From Edaphochlamys debaryana (taxonomy: Eukaryota > Chlorophyta > Chlorophyceae > Chlamydomonadales): a stretch of 64,000 nt of DNA. Position 1 is the stretch's first letter; every line of letters begins with the position of its first letter. Location: the NCBI GenBank assembly GCA_016858145.1, contig JAEHOE010000101.1, positions 424,541-488,540 on the forward strand, given 5' to 3'. The position numbers were made by a program, and so were the translations under genes. A model generated the notes under the pieces. That model saw only the letters and a program-made list of their open reading frames with translations. It had not been told where the DNA came from and did not search any database. Below are positions 1 through 11,701 of this stretch, piece after piece.

Positions 1-3000
1 AGCTGCGGCGGCAGCGCCGAAAGCTGCGTCTCCAGCGATCCGGCTCGCATGGTGAGCTGGCGCTGACTAAGCGGGGCGAAGGGCGACACGAAGCCGCGGG
101 GCCCGGCGGGGCCTGGCGGGGCCCCGGCCGGGCCCGCGGATGGCTCCGGCGCCGCCGCCTTTTCGTTCCCTGCGTGGGCCTCGGTGGGCCCGGCCGGGGC
201 CTCCGCCTGACCGGTCTGTCGAAGCTCGGGCCCAAGGCCAAAGCTGGCCTCGGCCTGGAAGGAGCCCTCGGCTGCTGGGAGCTGGGAGTCCTCCGCCCCT
301 GGGGCCGTGGGGGGTGCCGGGGCGAGCGCGGGTGGCGGGAGCGGGCTGCCGCCCCGCGGCCCAGAGGGGGAGCCCTGGCGGCGGGAGGTGTCCAAGGAGC
401 CGAAGAAGCCCTGCGGGGAGGGGCGGAGGGGAGAAGGGGTTGAGTCAGGTGCGGCAGGGTACGGTGCGGCGTCGACCACCGGCGTCGGAGGTGGCACTGC
501 GCCAGGCCAAGCCAGGCGTCCTCTACCATACGGCACGCCGGGGCCCACCACCCCAGCCCGTCGTGTTGTGAACCCCCGGCTGCCCCACACACGCCGAACG
601 CACCGCACGCGGTGGAATCAGCCCAGGCCCCAGGGCCCAGGGCCTCAACCCCCCGCAGCCTACCGGTACCTGACCCCGACTGTACCATCAAGCGTACAGC
701 GTACCTCACCCAGCCCAGGGCCTCAGCCCCTGCCCAGCCCACCTCGATGGAGGGGTTGGCGGTCTGGAACAGGTCCTGCACGCCCGCCAGGCTGCCGCCG
801 CCACCCGCCGCCGCCGCCGCCGCAGATCCCGACATGAGCATGGCGTTGTCGCCGCACGCCGTGGTGTATAGTACGGCAGAATCCATGCCGGCGTCGAGAT
901 CCAGATCCGAATCGCGCGGCGATGCCCCCGCGGAGTCGCTGTACCGCGACCCGGCCGTGCTCTCGGTGCTGTTGCCGCCGTCGCCGCCGCCGCCGCTGTC
1001 GTCGGTGCCGCGGCGGCGTCGGTGGCGGCGGCGGCGGCGGCCGCGGAAGCCGCCGCTGTCGCCAAAGGACCCCAGGGCGCTGTCGTACCTGCGGCAGGGG
1101 CAGCAGGGGCAGGGAGGGAGGGTGGGAAGGGCGTGGGGACGTGGGGACACTTGGGCGAAGGGCCGACAGGAGGTCACGAGGACCGGTGAGCTGACGGAAG
1201 CAATTGCATGGAGGGTCCGACGGCCAGGGGCGCACAGTAAAGGGCAACTGAGGGCATCTCACCTCTCGTACCGCTCGTCCTCTGACAGCTCCTCGCTGCC
1301 GTACAATTGTACGACAGGCGGTGCGGCCTGTCCGTCCCCGCCGCCGCCGGCGTGCGCCCCGGCCTCCCCTCCGTTGCCCGGCGGCAGAGCGGCAAGCAGA
1401 GCCGCGCCCCAGGCGCTCAGGCCGCCGGCCCCACCACCCTCTGCCTCTCCCACGGTTGCCTCCCCACCCAGTCCCGTGCCCCCAGTGCCAGCACCTGCAC
1501 CCCCGGCCCCGCCCTCGCCAGCGCCGGGGCCCAAGTGAGGCCGTGCGCCGGCATCCGCGGGACCCTCGGGCAGGGCTCCGGGGCCGGGCAAGGGCGCGTC
1601 CCCGGGGACGGAGAAGCGTACCGTGAGGCCGGGGTGGTGGGGGCGGTGGTGGGGCCGTGAGGAGGGGCGGTACAGGGAGTGCACCGCCGGCTGCTCCTGG
1701 GGCGAAACCCGCTGCTCCTCCCCCTCCTCCTCCCCCTCGCTGACGCCCGCCAGCGCAGCCCCTGGTCCCCGTCCTGCGCCCGCTTCCTCGCCCTCCGGCC
1801 CATCCTCTGACAGGATCGCCGCCGCCGCGGCCTCCGCCGACGGCGCCTCCGGCAGGGCCTCCAGCAGCCCCGCCGCCGCCACCGCCGCCGCCACCCGCGC
1901 CTCCATGGAAGCCGACTTGCGCAGGCGGTCGCTGGCGCCGCCGCCCACGTGGCCCCCGCCGCGGCTGCCGGCGGCGCTGGTGCTGCCGGCGCGGCTGCCT
2001 GTGCCGCTGTTGCCGGCGCGGCTGTTGGTGGCACCCGACATGGTCCCGCCAGTGCCCGTCCCGCCGGTCCCGGCCCGGCTGCCGCTGCTGCCTACGAGCG
2101 GGAGTTCATCGTCCGTTGATGGGCCTGGGGCCACGCGGGGTCAGGCAAGGGCCACCAGGGAAGCACAAGGCAACCACGCGGGGAGCCGCAACGGAGGGGG
2201 AGGGGCGCATGCAAAACTGTCAGCTTGGCTTGTGAGCCATTTCAAGGAGTCGGGTTCTCGAGGCCGCCTAGGTGCCAGCAAGCCCAGCTCAGCATCCCCG
2301 CTGCCCACCAATGGATGGTAGTTCCTTGATTGATGGCAGCCGCCCGCTCCTCTCCAGTGCGCTGCCGTAGAGCGTGTGCATGAACGGGTTGGTGTTACCC
2401 CAGGCAGAATGGCCTGTCGACTGTGGTTCCGGGTCGCCTGTGTGAAGGGCGGTTGGGGCGGGTTGCGTGGGAACGGGAGGCATGAAGCAGAGGCAGCGAA
2501 ATCTTCGTTTTCGTATTGGGATAGGGTGCACGGCAAGGGCGGTAGTGTAAGGCCCAGGCCATGCTGGCACGGTCGGGTGCGCAAGCACACCCATTGACCG
2601 GCCCCCCAGAGAAATTAAAGTTAATCGCAGGTCTTCAATGAAGACCATATAAGCGATTAAGCTTATAAGAACAGATACTACACATGATCTGAGCCAAAAG
2701 GCCGAGAAAGGTATGCCCACATTTGACGAGTGTGCGGACCACCCCCGGGCCGCGCCGCGAGGGAACCCGACGGCGGAGCGATGGTGGCCAAGCCCGCCGT
2801 GCAGCTGAGCAAGCCCTGGCGCCCCAGCCTTGTCTGTGTACTCTATACATTAGGACTAGTCCGATAGGGCCCCGGGTCGGTAGCAGGAGCTAGGCTCACT
2901 TCGCGCGCGCATGTAGCAAGTGCCATGGCCCCTTGACCGCCTTCCGGGCAAGCACGCCCCAAGGCTGAGCGCTTGTCGACATGTCAGAGACTATGCCTAG

Positions 3001-6000
3001 CTCTTGCCTGACGGGCCGCGTCAGGCCATCCCCGTCGGAGTCGACACCATCTACACCATCCCGACAAGTCCCCCGCGGTCGGCACCGACTTCACCCGGGC
3101 GACCCAGCAGAACGACGCACAGCAAAGGGCACACGGAGCGCACCACGGCGCCTTGCTAGAGGGGGCTTCTGCTCACCTTGTGCGACGGCGCCGAATGCCG
3201 AGGCATGTCCCGAGCCCGCGTGCTGAGGTGCGGTCCCGTCGGCGGCCCCCGCCGCAGCGGGCGTCAGCTGCTGCGCCTCTGACGCAGCGCCCAGCGGTGG
3301 CGGCGTCTGCAGCGGCCCCGGCAGGCTGCTGTGGGCGCTGTGGTGGCCGCTGCTGCTGCTGCTAGTGCCGCCGCCGACGCTGCTGCCGCCGCCGCGCCCG
3401 TCGCCCGCCAGCGTCGAAGGCGCGGCGCTGCCCGTACGGCTGCCGTAGAACGACACGCCGTCGTGGCCGCCGCTCGACTGGCAGTACTCGCTGAGCAGTA
3501 CGGTGGAGGGTACGGACGAGGGCGAGGGCGGCGGCGAGGCGGCCGAGGGCAGGACGCCCACGTCCGGGGGGGCGGAGCGGGACGCGGGCGGCGGCGGCGG
3601 CAGCGCCGAGGACGCACGCGCGCCCAGCACCGCCGGTGCGGCGGTGGCGGCGGTGGAGGGGCGCTCGGGGATGGTGTTGCCGGCCGCAGCGTCTGCGTGG
3701 CACAAGTTGGGCGGCCAGCAAGAGAGCAAGTAAGGGCATGGGCACAAAGAGCCCATCGACTGCCTCCTGATGGCCGATGCAGAGCCCGCTCGCTCAAGTC
3801 CCTGACGCCCACCCATGCGCCCGGCGCATCCCGGTGGCCCCTCCTCGAGGCCTCGACTCACCCAGCAGGTGGTCGGGGATGACGACTGCACCGTGAACCA
3901 TGTGGGGGGGAACCATGTGGGGGGGAGAGGGGTGGCGGGCATAGCGGGCTGAGCGACGGGGGATGTACACGCACACGTGCACACGTAGGCCTTGTCACCG
4001 GCATGTGCCGCAGCCCCTGGGCATCTCCCCCGGCGACCTGGGACCAGGCTAACGGACCGGGCCGGGTACGCATTGCGCCGTACCTCGCTTGGAGCTACCC
4101 GCAATGTGTAACGTCACTTCCCTAACGGACCGCCTTGCACACCGCCTTGCACCGCCTTGCACACCCCGATGCCCCCGCCCCCGCACCTGCGTAGAGGCAT
4201 GCGATGTTGGGGTGGCGCAGGCGGCACAGCAGGCGGGACTGGGACAGAAGCTCGTCCAGTACGGCAAGCTGGGGGGGCGGGGGAGGGGAGGGGGTAGAGG
4301 TGAGGGTAGGGGTGGGGATGCGGGTCAGGGCGCATGCTAGCGTGGGGAGCGGGTCGAAGAGTGCGTGGGGCGCGAGGCGGGGCCGCTCCCCCCTTCCCCC
4401 CTCGCCCCCCGCCCACCTCGTCCGCCCCAGGGGCTGTGTGCAGGCACTTGACCGCCACATCCGTGCCGTGCCACCTGGCGGGTGGGGTAGGGTGGGAAAG
4501 TTGGTTCAGGAGAGGGAGGGGAGGGATAAACCGACACTCAGGGGGCTGTTGTTCGTGTGCGGGGACTGCGACCCGCCATCGGGGCACCTTAAGGGTACCG
4601 TCCGTGCCATGGCCTTGCGCCACTCCGCACCGTTGCCCTGCCCCTCGTCACCTGCCTGGGTCCCTCCAACGTCCTCCTACCCTCCCCCCCGCCGCCCCCC
4701 CCCCCCACACACACACCTGGCCAGGAACACGTCCCCGCTGCCCCCGCTGCCCAGGAAGCGCACAATGGTGAGCTCCGAGGGCCGAACCACCTGGGGTGGG
4801 GGTGGGGGGAGGGGAGGGGAGGGGAGGGGAGGGGAGGGGAGGGGAGGGGAGGGGAGGGGAGGGGAGGGGAGGGGAGGGGAGGGGAGGGGAGGGGAGGGGA
4901 GGGGAGGGGAGGGGAGGGGAGGGGAGGGGAGGGGAGGGGAGGGGAGGGAGGGGAGGGGAGGGGAGGGGAGGGGAGGGGGAGGGGAGGGGAGGGGAGGGGA
5001 GGGGAGGGGAGGGGAGGGGAGGGGAGGGGAGGGGAGGGGAGGGGAGGGGACGGGGAGGGAGGGGGGAGGGGAGGGGAGGGGAGGGGAGGGGAGGGAGGGG
5101 AGGGGAGGGGGAGGGGAGGGGGAGGGGAGGGGAGGGGAGGGGAGGGGAGGGGAGGGGAGGGGCAGCATGTGATCGGTGGAAGGTTACGGGGATAGGGCAA
5201 GGGGGCCACACACACACGGCCCAAACACACGCCGGCCTCCACCCACCTCCACTCGGCCGCTGAGCTGCTGCAGGGCCACACTGCGCGGCAGCGAGGGCGC
5301 GTGCGCGGGGGCTGCGAGGGGCGGGGGGGACGGGGGTGCGGGAGGGCAAGGCACACTCGGCCGCTGCACATTGGCCGCAGGTTGGCCGCCGCAGATCGCG
5401 GCGGTGCAGGCGACGATCTCCGGTGCTGTAGGCATCTGCCGGCATGATGTGTGCGCCACCAGTTACAGGGGAGATCTCATCTGCCCTGAGGAGGATCACC
5501 TCGTAAGATCACCCTGGACCCCTACTCCCCCCCCCCCACCTGTCAGGTCCAGTGTGATGGTGCTGCTCCCCGACACCCACGCACTGCTGCTCCCTGTGGC
5601 GGAGTGCGCCGCCCTGCCACTGAGGCCGCCGCCGCCGCCGGCCCCGCCGCCGCTGCCGCCGCCGCCGCCGCTGCCGCCGGTGGCCGCCGCCAGGAGCCCC
5701 CCGCCGCCGCCGGGCGCAGCGGCGGAGGCGGAGGCGGGGCCGGCGGCCAAGGGGTGGGGCGAGAGGGAGCCGTGGGAGCCCCTGTCAAGGGGGGACCGGG
5801 GGGTGTGAAGGTGAGAGGGTGGACTTGGAATCAGAGCTCCGAGGCAGCAGGGGGGTAGTGGCCGCGTGGGAACGGTGGGCTTAGGGGTAGGAACCACTTC
5901 ACCGCCACCCCACCCCCCACCCCCACCCCCACCCCAAAGGCCCCTGCACTCACGCGCTCGCGCCCCCGGCCGGGCCCAGGCCCATTCCGCCGGCTCCTCC

Positions 6001-9000
6001 TCCGCTGCCGCGCCCGCCGCCGCTCATCCTCCCTCCGCCGCCGCTGTTGCGGCCGCCGCTCGCACGCCCCCCCTCCACCCCCCGCCCCCTCCACCCCCGC
6101 CCCCTCCACCCCCGCCCCCTCCCCCGCCCGCCGCTCCCCCCGCCGACGCCGGCCCCCCCGTGTCGGCGGTGGCTGCCGAGGCGCCGCTCTCGTCCGAGGG
6201 CAGCAGGTGGTGGTCCACGTAGAGGTGCAGCTTGTAGGAGGGCTTGCCGGCGGCCTGCGGGCCCAGGCCGGGCCCAGGGCGGGACCAGTGTAGGACCACA
6301 TGGGTCAGCCGCGGACCCCGTAGGCTTGGTCGTTCTCAGGCAGCCCCTACGCCGTGCACTGCACCTTCATGCCACGGCGTCAGTCATCCCAGGCTCCGGT
6401 AACTGTGGCAAACAACCCGATCATCTGCCCCCCTTCAACCGCAGCCCTGCATCCCCTTTCCTCCCCCTCCCTAGAATCCCCCCCTCACCGCCGCAAAGTC
6501 CTCCAGCTCCTCCCACATGAGGGATACGTCACCGTCGCTGGTGGGGTGGGGTGGGAGGCCGGCGAGGTGAAACCGTGATGGGAATGGGGCGGGGCCGTCC
6601 CTCCACCACAACGCCCCAACGCTAGCTCTACCTCCCCTTCCCCCCGCCCTCTCCCCCCGTCCCCCCTTCCCCCCCCCCGCCCTCCTCCCCCCGTCCCCCC
6701 TTCCCCCTCCCCTCCCCCCCCCCCCCCCCCCCCACCTGCGTATGTCCACCAGGGTCCCCGGGGTGCAGGGCAGCTCGTAGCGGAGGGAGGCCTGGGGCAA
6801 GGGGGGAGGGGGGGAGGGGGGGAGTGAGCAAGGCAATAACACAGGCCGTGTGCCCCCCTGTCCGCAACCCTAAGGCCCACGCGAAGGCCCACATCAAGGC
6901 CCGCCTTGGGCCCACCCGGGCCCACCTCGTCCGGCGACCGCACCCGGCCCTTGCACGCCGCAAACACCGCGTCCCTAGGGGCGGGCGAGCGGGCGGGGGA
7001 ATGGGCAATAAGCAAGTGGGAGCTTACACGAGCAGCCTCCCGTAGACCTGGCCCTCACACCGCCGCCAAGCCCTCCCCCTCGACCCGGCCCTGACCCGTC
7101 CCCCCCCCCCCCCCTCCAGGAGCTCCCCCCTCCAACCTGAAGGCGGCGAAGCTCTCTGTCTCGGGCACCGCCACCAGCCGGGTCTCGCCGCCCGCATACT
7201 CCCAGTGGCCTGCAGGGGGGGGGAAGCAAATGGGTACAGCCGTAAGGGGCGCAGGCCTAGGCCACTGCACCCCCCCGTTCAGCCAACCCCCGGCCCGAAC
7301 CTCCGCTGTGACCAGCCTGTAAGCCCCGCCCGCGCTCACCCGTGGCCCGGCAGGCGCTGAAGGAGCCGCCGAAGGACAGAAGCACCTTGACCTGCGCACG
7401 CCAATACAACCGAAACGGTAACGGCCCAACGGTCAACCGTCAACGGTCAATGCAAGGCACCGTGTACGGCAGTCAACAATAGCGATCTGCACTCCAGTAC
7501 CGGCCCTCCGAGCCACCACCGCAACACTATGCCTGATCCCCTATCCGTAGCCTACGTCCGACCCTCTGAGCCACTACAACACCCCGAACCCCCGACCCCT
7601 GCCCAACAACCCCCCCCCGCACCTTGCGCTGCCCGCTGCTCCCCGCCGTGCTCCCGGGCGGCCCCGTGTTGCCGCTGCCGCCGCCCAGGCCCCCCACCGT
7701 GGCGGAGCTCATGCCGGCGGAGCTGATGCCGGGGGTAGCGGAGGCGGAGGCCAGGGTGGCCAGCAGCCCGCCGGCGCCGCCGGCGCTGCCGGTGAGGCCC
7801 TGCAGCAGGCCGCCGCCGCCGCCGGCAGTGCCGCCGCTGCTGCCAAAGGACGGCAGCAGCCCACCGCCAGCGGCGCCGCCGGCGGCGCTGCCGAGGGATG
7901 CTGTTAGTAGCGCTGACGGCGAGACGCCAGCGGCGGCGGCGACGTTGAGCGCAGCCTGCAGCATCGACGGCGCGGCGGCGGCGGCGGCCGGCGGCGCCGC
8001 CGCAGCAACCTGCGTCGCCGCCAGCGTCGCCGCGGCCTGGTTGTACTGCAGGAGCAGGGCCTGCAGCTGGGACTGAGCGGCCTGCGCCTGCGCCGCCGGG
8101 GACTGGGCGGCGGCGGCGGCCTGGGCAGCGGCGGTGGCGGCGGAGCTCGACGGCGGCGGAGCGGCGGCGGTCGGTTGCTGGGTTGGTGCGGCGGCGGCAG
8201 CGGCGGAGCTGGCGGCGGGCTTGGTCCGCAGCACTCCGGTCATCGGGGCGGCGGCGGTGGTTCCGGCGGCTGTGAGCAGGAAGGTTCAGCACCAGCGGTT
8301 TGGGGTCAGTGATCAGCAGCTGCATCGCAAGACGGCGAGCGAAGCCAAAGCCCTGACAGCGGCCTCCGCAAGCCCACAAGCAGCAGCGCTCAGGTCAAGC
8401 ACGTGAGCTGGCTACAAGCAGTGCCGCTTACCTCCCGACTGAGCACCCAGCGCTGAGCCCAGAGCAGCCGACGACAGGGATGAGGCCACGGACGTTGCCC
8501 CACCACCCCCCGCCGCTGCTGACGGCGGCGCCGAGGGCCGCAGCACGATCCGTGGCGGAGGCCCCGCCGCCGCCGGCGGCACCGACGCCGCCGACGCCGA
8601 GGACGGCGGAAGCTGAAACGCCGCCGCTGCCGCCGCTGCCGCCGCCGGCCCCGTGGGGGTGTGCTTGCGGGCAACCAGGGGCGTGGGCGCGGGGAGGTGG
8701 GTGGGGACGGGTGTGGCGGTGAGGGGCAGGGAGGAGAGCGCGCCGCGTGCCGCGCCCCCGCCCGGCAGGGTGACCGTGGATGTGGTGGAGATGCTGGAGG
8801 GGCTGACGGCGGTGGCGGAGGCGGTTGACGGCAGCGCCGGCGGGCCTGCCGCCGCTAGGGCCTGCTGTGACGCCACGACCTGCTGCCATCGGGCCAGCGC
8901 CTTGACCGCCGCCGCCTGCTGCGCCTGCTGCTGCACCTGCTGCGCCTGCTGCTGCACCTGCTGCGCCTGCTGCTGCACGTGCTGTGCCTGCTGCACCTGC

Positions 9001-10774
9001 TGGGCCTGCGCCCGCAGCTGCTGGGCCTGGGCCTGCATCTGCTGCTGCGCCTGCTGCATCTGATGAGCCTGCTGCATCTGCTGTGCTTGCTGCAGCTGGT
9101 GCGCCTGCTGAGCCTGGAGCTGCTGCAGCTGCTGCGTCTGCTGTGCGTGCTGCGCTTGCAGCTGGTGAAGCGCCAGCGCAGCAGCGGTCGGCGGCACGAC
9201 AATGGTCGGCGCCGACGGCGGCAGCGGCGCGGTCGCCACCAGCGGCGCCGCCAGCGTCTGCAGCCCCGCCGGCGCCAGGGCCGTCGCCGTCGCCGCCGGC
9301 ATACTCGCGGGGGCCGCAACCGTGGCGGCGGCGGAGGGCAGGGCTGACAGACCCAGCAGCGCCGCCGACGCCAGAGACGGCATCGCCGATGACGTCGCCG
9401 CCGACGCCGTTGGCACTGGCGGCACTGCCGACGCCGGTGCTGGAGGCGTGACGCCCGCCGCCGTCAGCGAGGGCGGCGGGTGGGAGGTTCCGGCTCCGAG
9501 GACGGTGAACCCGCCCGTCGGCTGCATCAGGGCGGAGCCGGCGGGTGCCACCGCCGCCAGCGCCGACGCGGGCAGCGTGACCATTCCGCCAGGGGCGGAG
9601 GCGGAGGCGGCGCTGGCGGCGGCCAGGGCGGCGGAGCGGGACGGGCCGGCGGCGCCGCCGCTGCCGGCGGCGGACACTGGCGGCGTCGCGGCGCTGGTGG
9701 GGGCTGTGGTGGGGGCGGACTGGGGCGGCTGGTTGGGTAGCGCGGAGGAACCAGAGGGAGTGGGTGGGGTCCGAGGCGGCGGCGAGACTGGCGGCGGCGG
9801 CGGGGACGTCGACGGCGGCGGCGCCGCCGGCGCCTGCGGCGAGAACGTGAGATTGCCACCGATGGTCAGCCGCATTTCCCCGTGGAAATCTCCCATCAGG
9901 CCGCCGCCCAGCGTCAGCGTCGGCCCTGTCGCCGCCGCCGACGGTGCCGCCCGCGGCGCCGCTGGTCCCGCCGCCGCCGCCCCTGTGGTTGGAGCCATGC
10001 CGGCGGTCGCGTTGGCGTGGAGCATGAGCTGCCCCGGCGCTGCCGCCGCCGTCTCCTGGTGCTGGCCGGCGGCGGCGGCGGCAGCGGCAGCGGCGGCGGC
10101 AGGATCCGCTGGGATTGGCTGCGCCGCCGCCAGTGCCTGCGCCAGCAGAGCCCGGGCGAGCTCGGGGCTCGGCAGCGCCGCCGCCGCCGGTCGCAGTGCC
10201 GGGGCGCCTGCCGCCGCCGCCACCAGTTGTGCGGCCGTCGCTGGCGGCGGCGCCAGCGGCGGCGGGGACGCGGCCGCAGCGGCGGGCGCGGCGAGGGTTC
10301 CTGGCTCTTGGACGACGCTGCCAGTGGAGGTCTGGGGGTGCAGCGGGGTAGCGTGGGAGGGGGGCATGCGCGCGTGCCTTGCCTTGGGAGTTTGGTACAG
10401 GTGGGGAAAGCTAAGCAAGGGCTCTCATTTGATATGCACTGAACTGCACTCGAACTCCCAAAGCGCTTCTCCCCAGGAGGACCCACCTGCCAGCCGCTAC
10501 CGCCAGGCCCTCCAGGTTCGGGACCCTCCCACCCACAGACCCACCTGCCAGCCGCTGCCGCCGGGAGTGCCGCTGCCGCTGCTGCCTGCGGCGGGCGGGG
10601 CAGCTCCCGTGGAGAAGGGCGAGGGCCCGGCGCTGCCGCCGCCTCTGCCAGCGGCGTTGGCGGCGCCGGCGGACTCGGCGATGGTAGTCATGGCCGGAGA
10701 GCGCTCTGCGGCAGGGCCGCCGCCGCTGCCGCCGCCGCCGCCGCTGGGCGCCGCAGCAGGCTGCTGCAAGGAGG

Positions 10775-10815
<41 letters not shown>

Positions 10816-10817
10816 AT
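1..10817 (-). CDS. PB1-domain Raf-like protein kinase (MAPKKK type), 3' partial
   Basis: Presumed Ser/Thr kinase of the Raf-like MAPKKK class. The ATG at 10,817 opens on a poly-Gln run; an in-frame TGA lies 7 codons upstream. Exons on the minus strand: 10545-10817, 8432-10331, 7623-8269, 7340-7391, 7137-7209, 6926-6974, 6736-6791, 6489-6537, about 5954-6254 (one junction near 6,030-6,130 unresolved), 5540-5781, 5247-5425, 4717-4790, 4417-4474, 4187-4268, 3862-3885, 3177-3692, 1263-2124, 743-1088, <1-410. The first ~940 residues are Ala/Gly/Pro-rich, with a Gln-rich coiled segment (8.9-9.2 kb). Exons 4-9 encode a PB1 domain (KVLLSFGGSF, GGETRLVAVPE, LRYELPCTPG). Exons 12-14 carry the kinase N-lobe: Gly loop FLGSGGSGDVF, VAVK lysine, helix C, then LRHPNIACLY. 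About 700 low-complexity residues follow; no HRD or DFG motif appears before the window edge. Family call is sound. The exons below 2.2 kb are phase-compatible but weakly supported. Confidence 0.8.
2515..2787 (-). repeat. Left arm of a 273-bp perfect inverted repeat carrying U2
   Basis: This block is identical to 15,794-16,066 in reverse complement. Identity covers the U2 gene plus 73 bp upstream and about 7 bp downstream, and stops abruptly on both sides. The shared upstream 73 bp presumably holds the U2 promoter. I see no clear plant-type upstream sequence element or TATA box in it. Confidence 0.9.
2522..2714 (-). ncRNA. U2: U2 spliceosomal snRNA, copy A
   Basis: The minus strand shows the conserved U2 5' domain: CTCGGCCTTTTGGCT, then GATCATGTGTAGTATCTGTT with the branch-point-pairing GTAGTA core. 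Stem-loop II, a U-rich Sm-like region and a GC-rich 3' hairpin follow, ending near GCACCC. Length of about 193 nt matches the usual 185-195 nt. It pairs with intron branch points in the U2 snRNP. The gene lies inside the 3,176-2,125 intron of the kinase gene, on the same strand. The exact ends are inferred from comparison with known U2 RNAs. Confidence 0.95.
4806..5163 (+). repeat. (GGGGA)n pentanucleotide array in a kinase intron
   Basis: About 70 copies of GGGGA with a few 4-nt or 6-nt variants fill the intron between the exon ending at 5,247 and the Gly-loop exon starting at 4,790. The G-rich strand is the non-template strand for a plus-strand reader; in the kinase pre-mRNA the tract is CCCCT. 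The long proline/serine open frames through it are artefacts of the repeat. Confidence 0.95.
8905..9178 (-). repeat. Gln-rich coding repeat in kinase exon 2
   Basis: Degenerate CAG/CTG-type codons encode a run dominated by Q with regular A, L, M and H (units such as QQAQQVQQQAQQ). The pattern predicts an extended helical or coiled, prion-like segment upstream of the PB1 domain. Confidence 0.8.
10774..10814 (-). repeat. CAG trinucleotide run encoding the N-terminal poly-Gln
   Basis: Uninterrupted CTG triplets on the plus strand (CAG on the coding strand) immediately follow the kinase start codon at 10,817. Such pure runs are length-polymorphic by slippage. Confidence 0.9.
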
Positions 10818-11701
10818 TGCTGGCCCTCGGTCCAATCAACCTCTAGCTATGTAACTAAGCGCCGGTAGCCACGCTGGCGCCGGCACGTGAAGGCGCGCGC
10901 GTGCGGAGGGGTACGCGTGCGCGCGCTTGCGGTGGCCAAGGTCGCGTGGGTCAGGGGGTCGCGACTGCGAGCTCGCTTCAGGCAGGTCGCGCAGCTCTCA
11001 ATCGCTACTGCTGGTATTGCTGATTATGCTGAAACCTCCTGGTGCGACTCGTGAGCGGCAGGCGCGAGGGCCCAGAGCGCGGCGGGGCCATGCCGCGAGC
11101 GGGGGTTGCGGTCGGCCCGGAGGCGGGGGCCGCAGCCCGCGTGCAATCTGGATCGCACACGCTCAGTTCACGGAGCTTGGTGCCGTGCTGCGGTGCTGCA
11201 GGGGCCTCGCGGCCGGGCCTGGGTGGTCGATTGCGGCTGGTCGAGGCGCGGCCGCCTTTCACTTGGCGCTTGTGGATGCTGTGAAGCTTTGGCAAGCGTG
11301 TGTAAGTGCAGGAGTCGTGTCTGGAGTGCCTCGGGGGGCCGACAAGTGCAGGGAGTTGCGGCAGATCTCGAGCGAGGCGGAGGCCCGCCGAGGTGAACAC
11401 GTCGAGGCGCCGGCCTTACGTGGGGGCGCCGACCCACCGGTCCCAGCCGCCAGCCGCCGGCAACCCGGCACCGGCGCCGCACACGCGCGAGGAAATCTCG
11501 TTGCGTGTGCTGGCCGCATGTAGACGGCGAGGCGGAACACTTCAGGCGGCTGCAGCGCTCGAGGCAGGAAACCCTACAACCCACCCCGACGCTCGCCACA
11601 CTCCGCCCCCCTCCCTTTGCATGCTGCCCCCCTTCGCAATATGGGCTAAATGGGCTAAATATGGCTAAATATGGGCTTTACCTCATCCCAGTACGACAAT
11701 A

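Noticed and set aside
4589..5371. Long minus-strand frames rich in PPLPSP
   Set aside because: They are translations of the GGGGA array; the real exons lie at its two ends.
6285..6340. Kinase exon start in frame GLPENDQAYGVRG
   Set aside because: Runs into a stop after a few codons; starting at 6,254 continues the PB1 domain (KPSYKLHLYV) in phase.
8653..10854. Long plus-strand Ala/Gly/Cys-rich frames, including 550 codons from 9,202
   Set aside because: They are antisense shadows of the kinase exon 2 GC-rich codons; the minus frame has continuous exon structure and the PB1-kinase reading.
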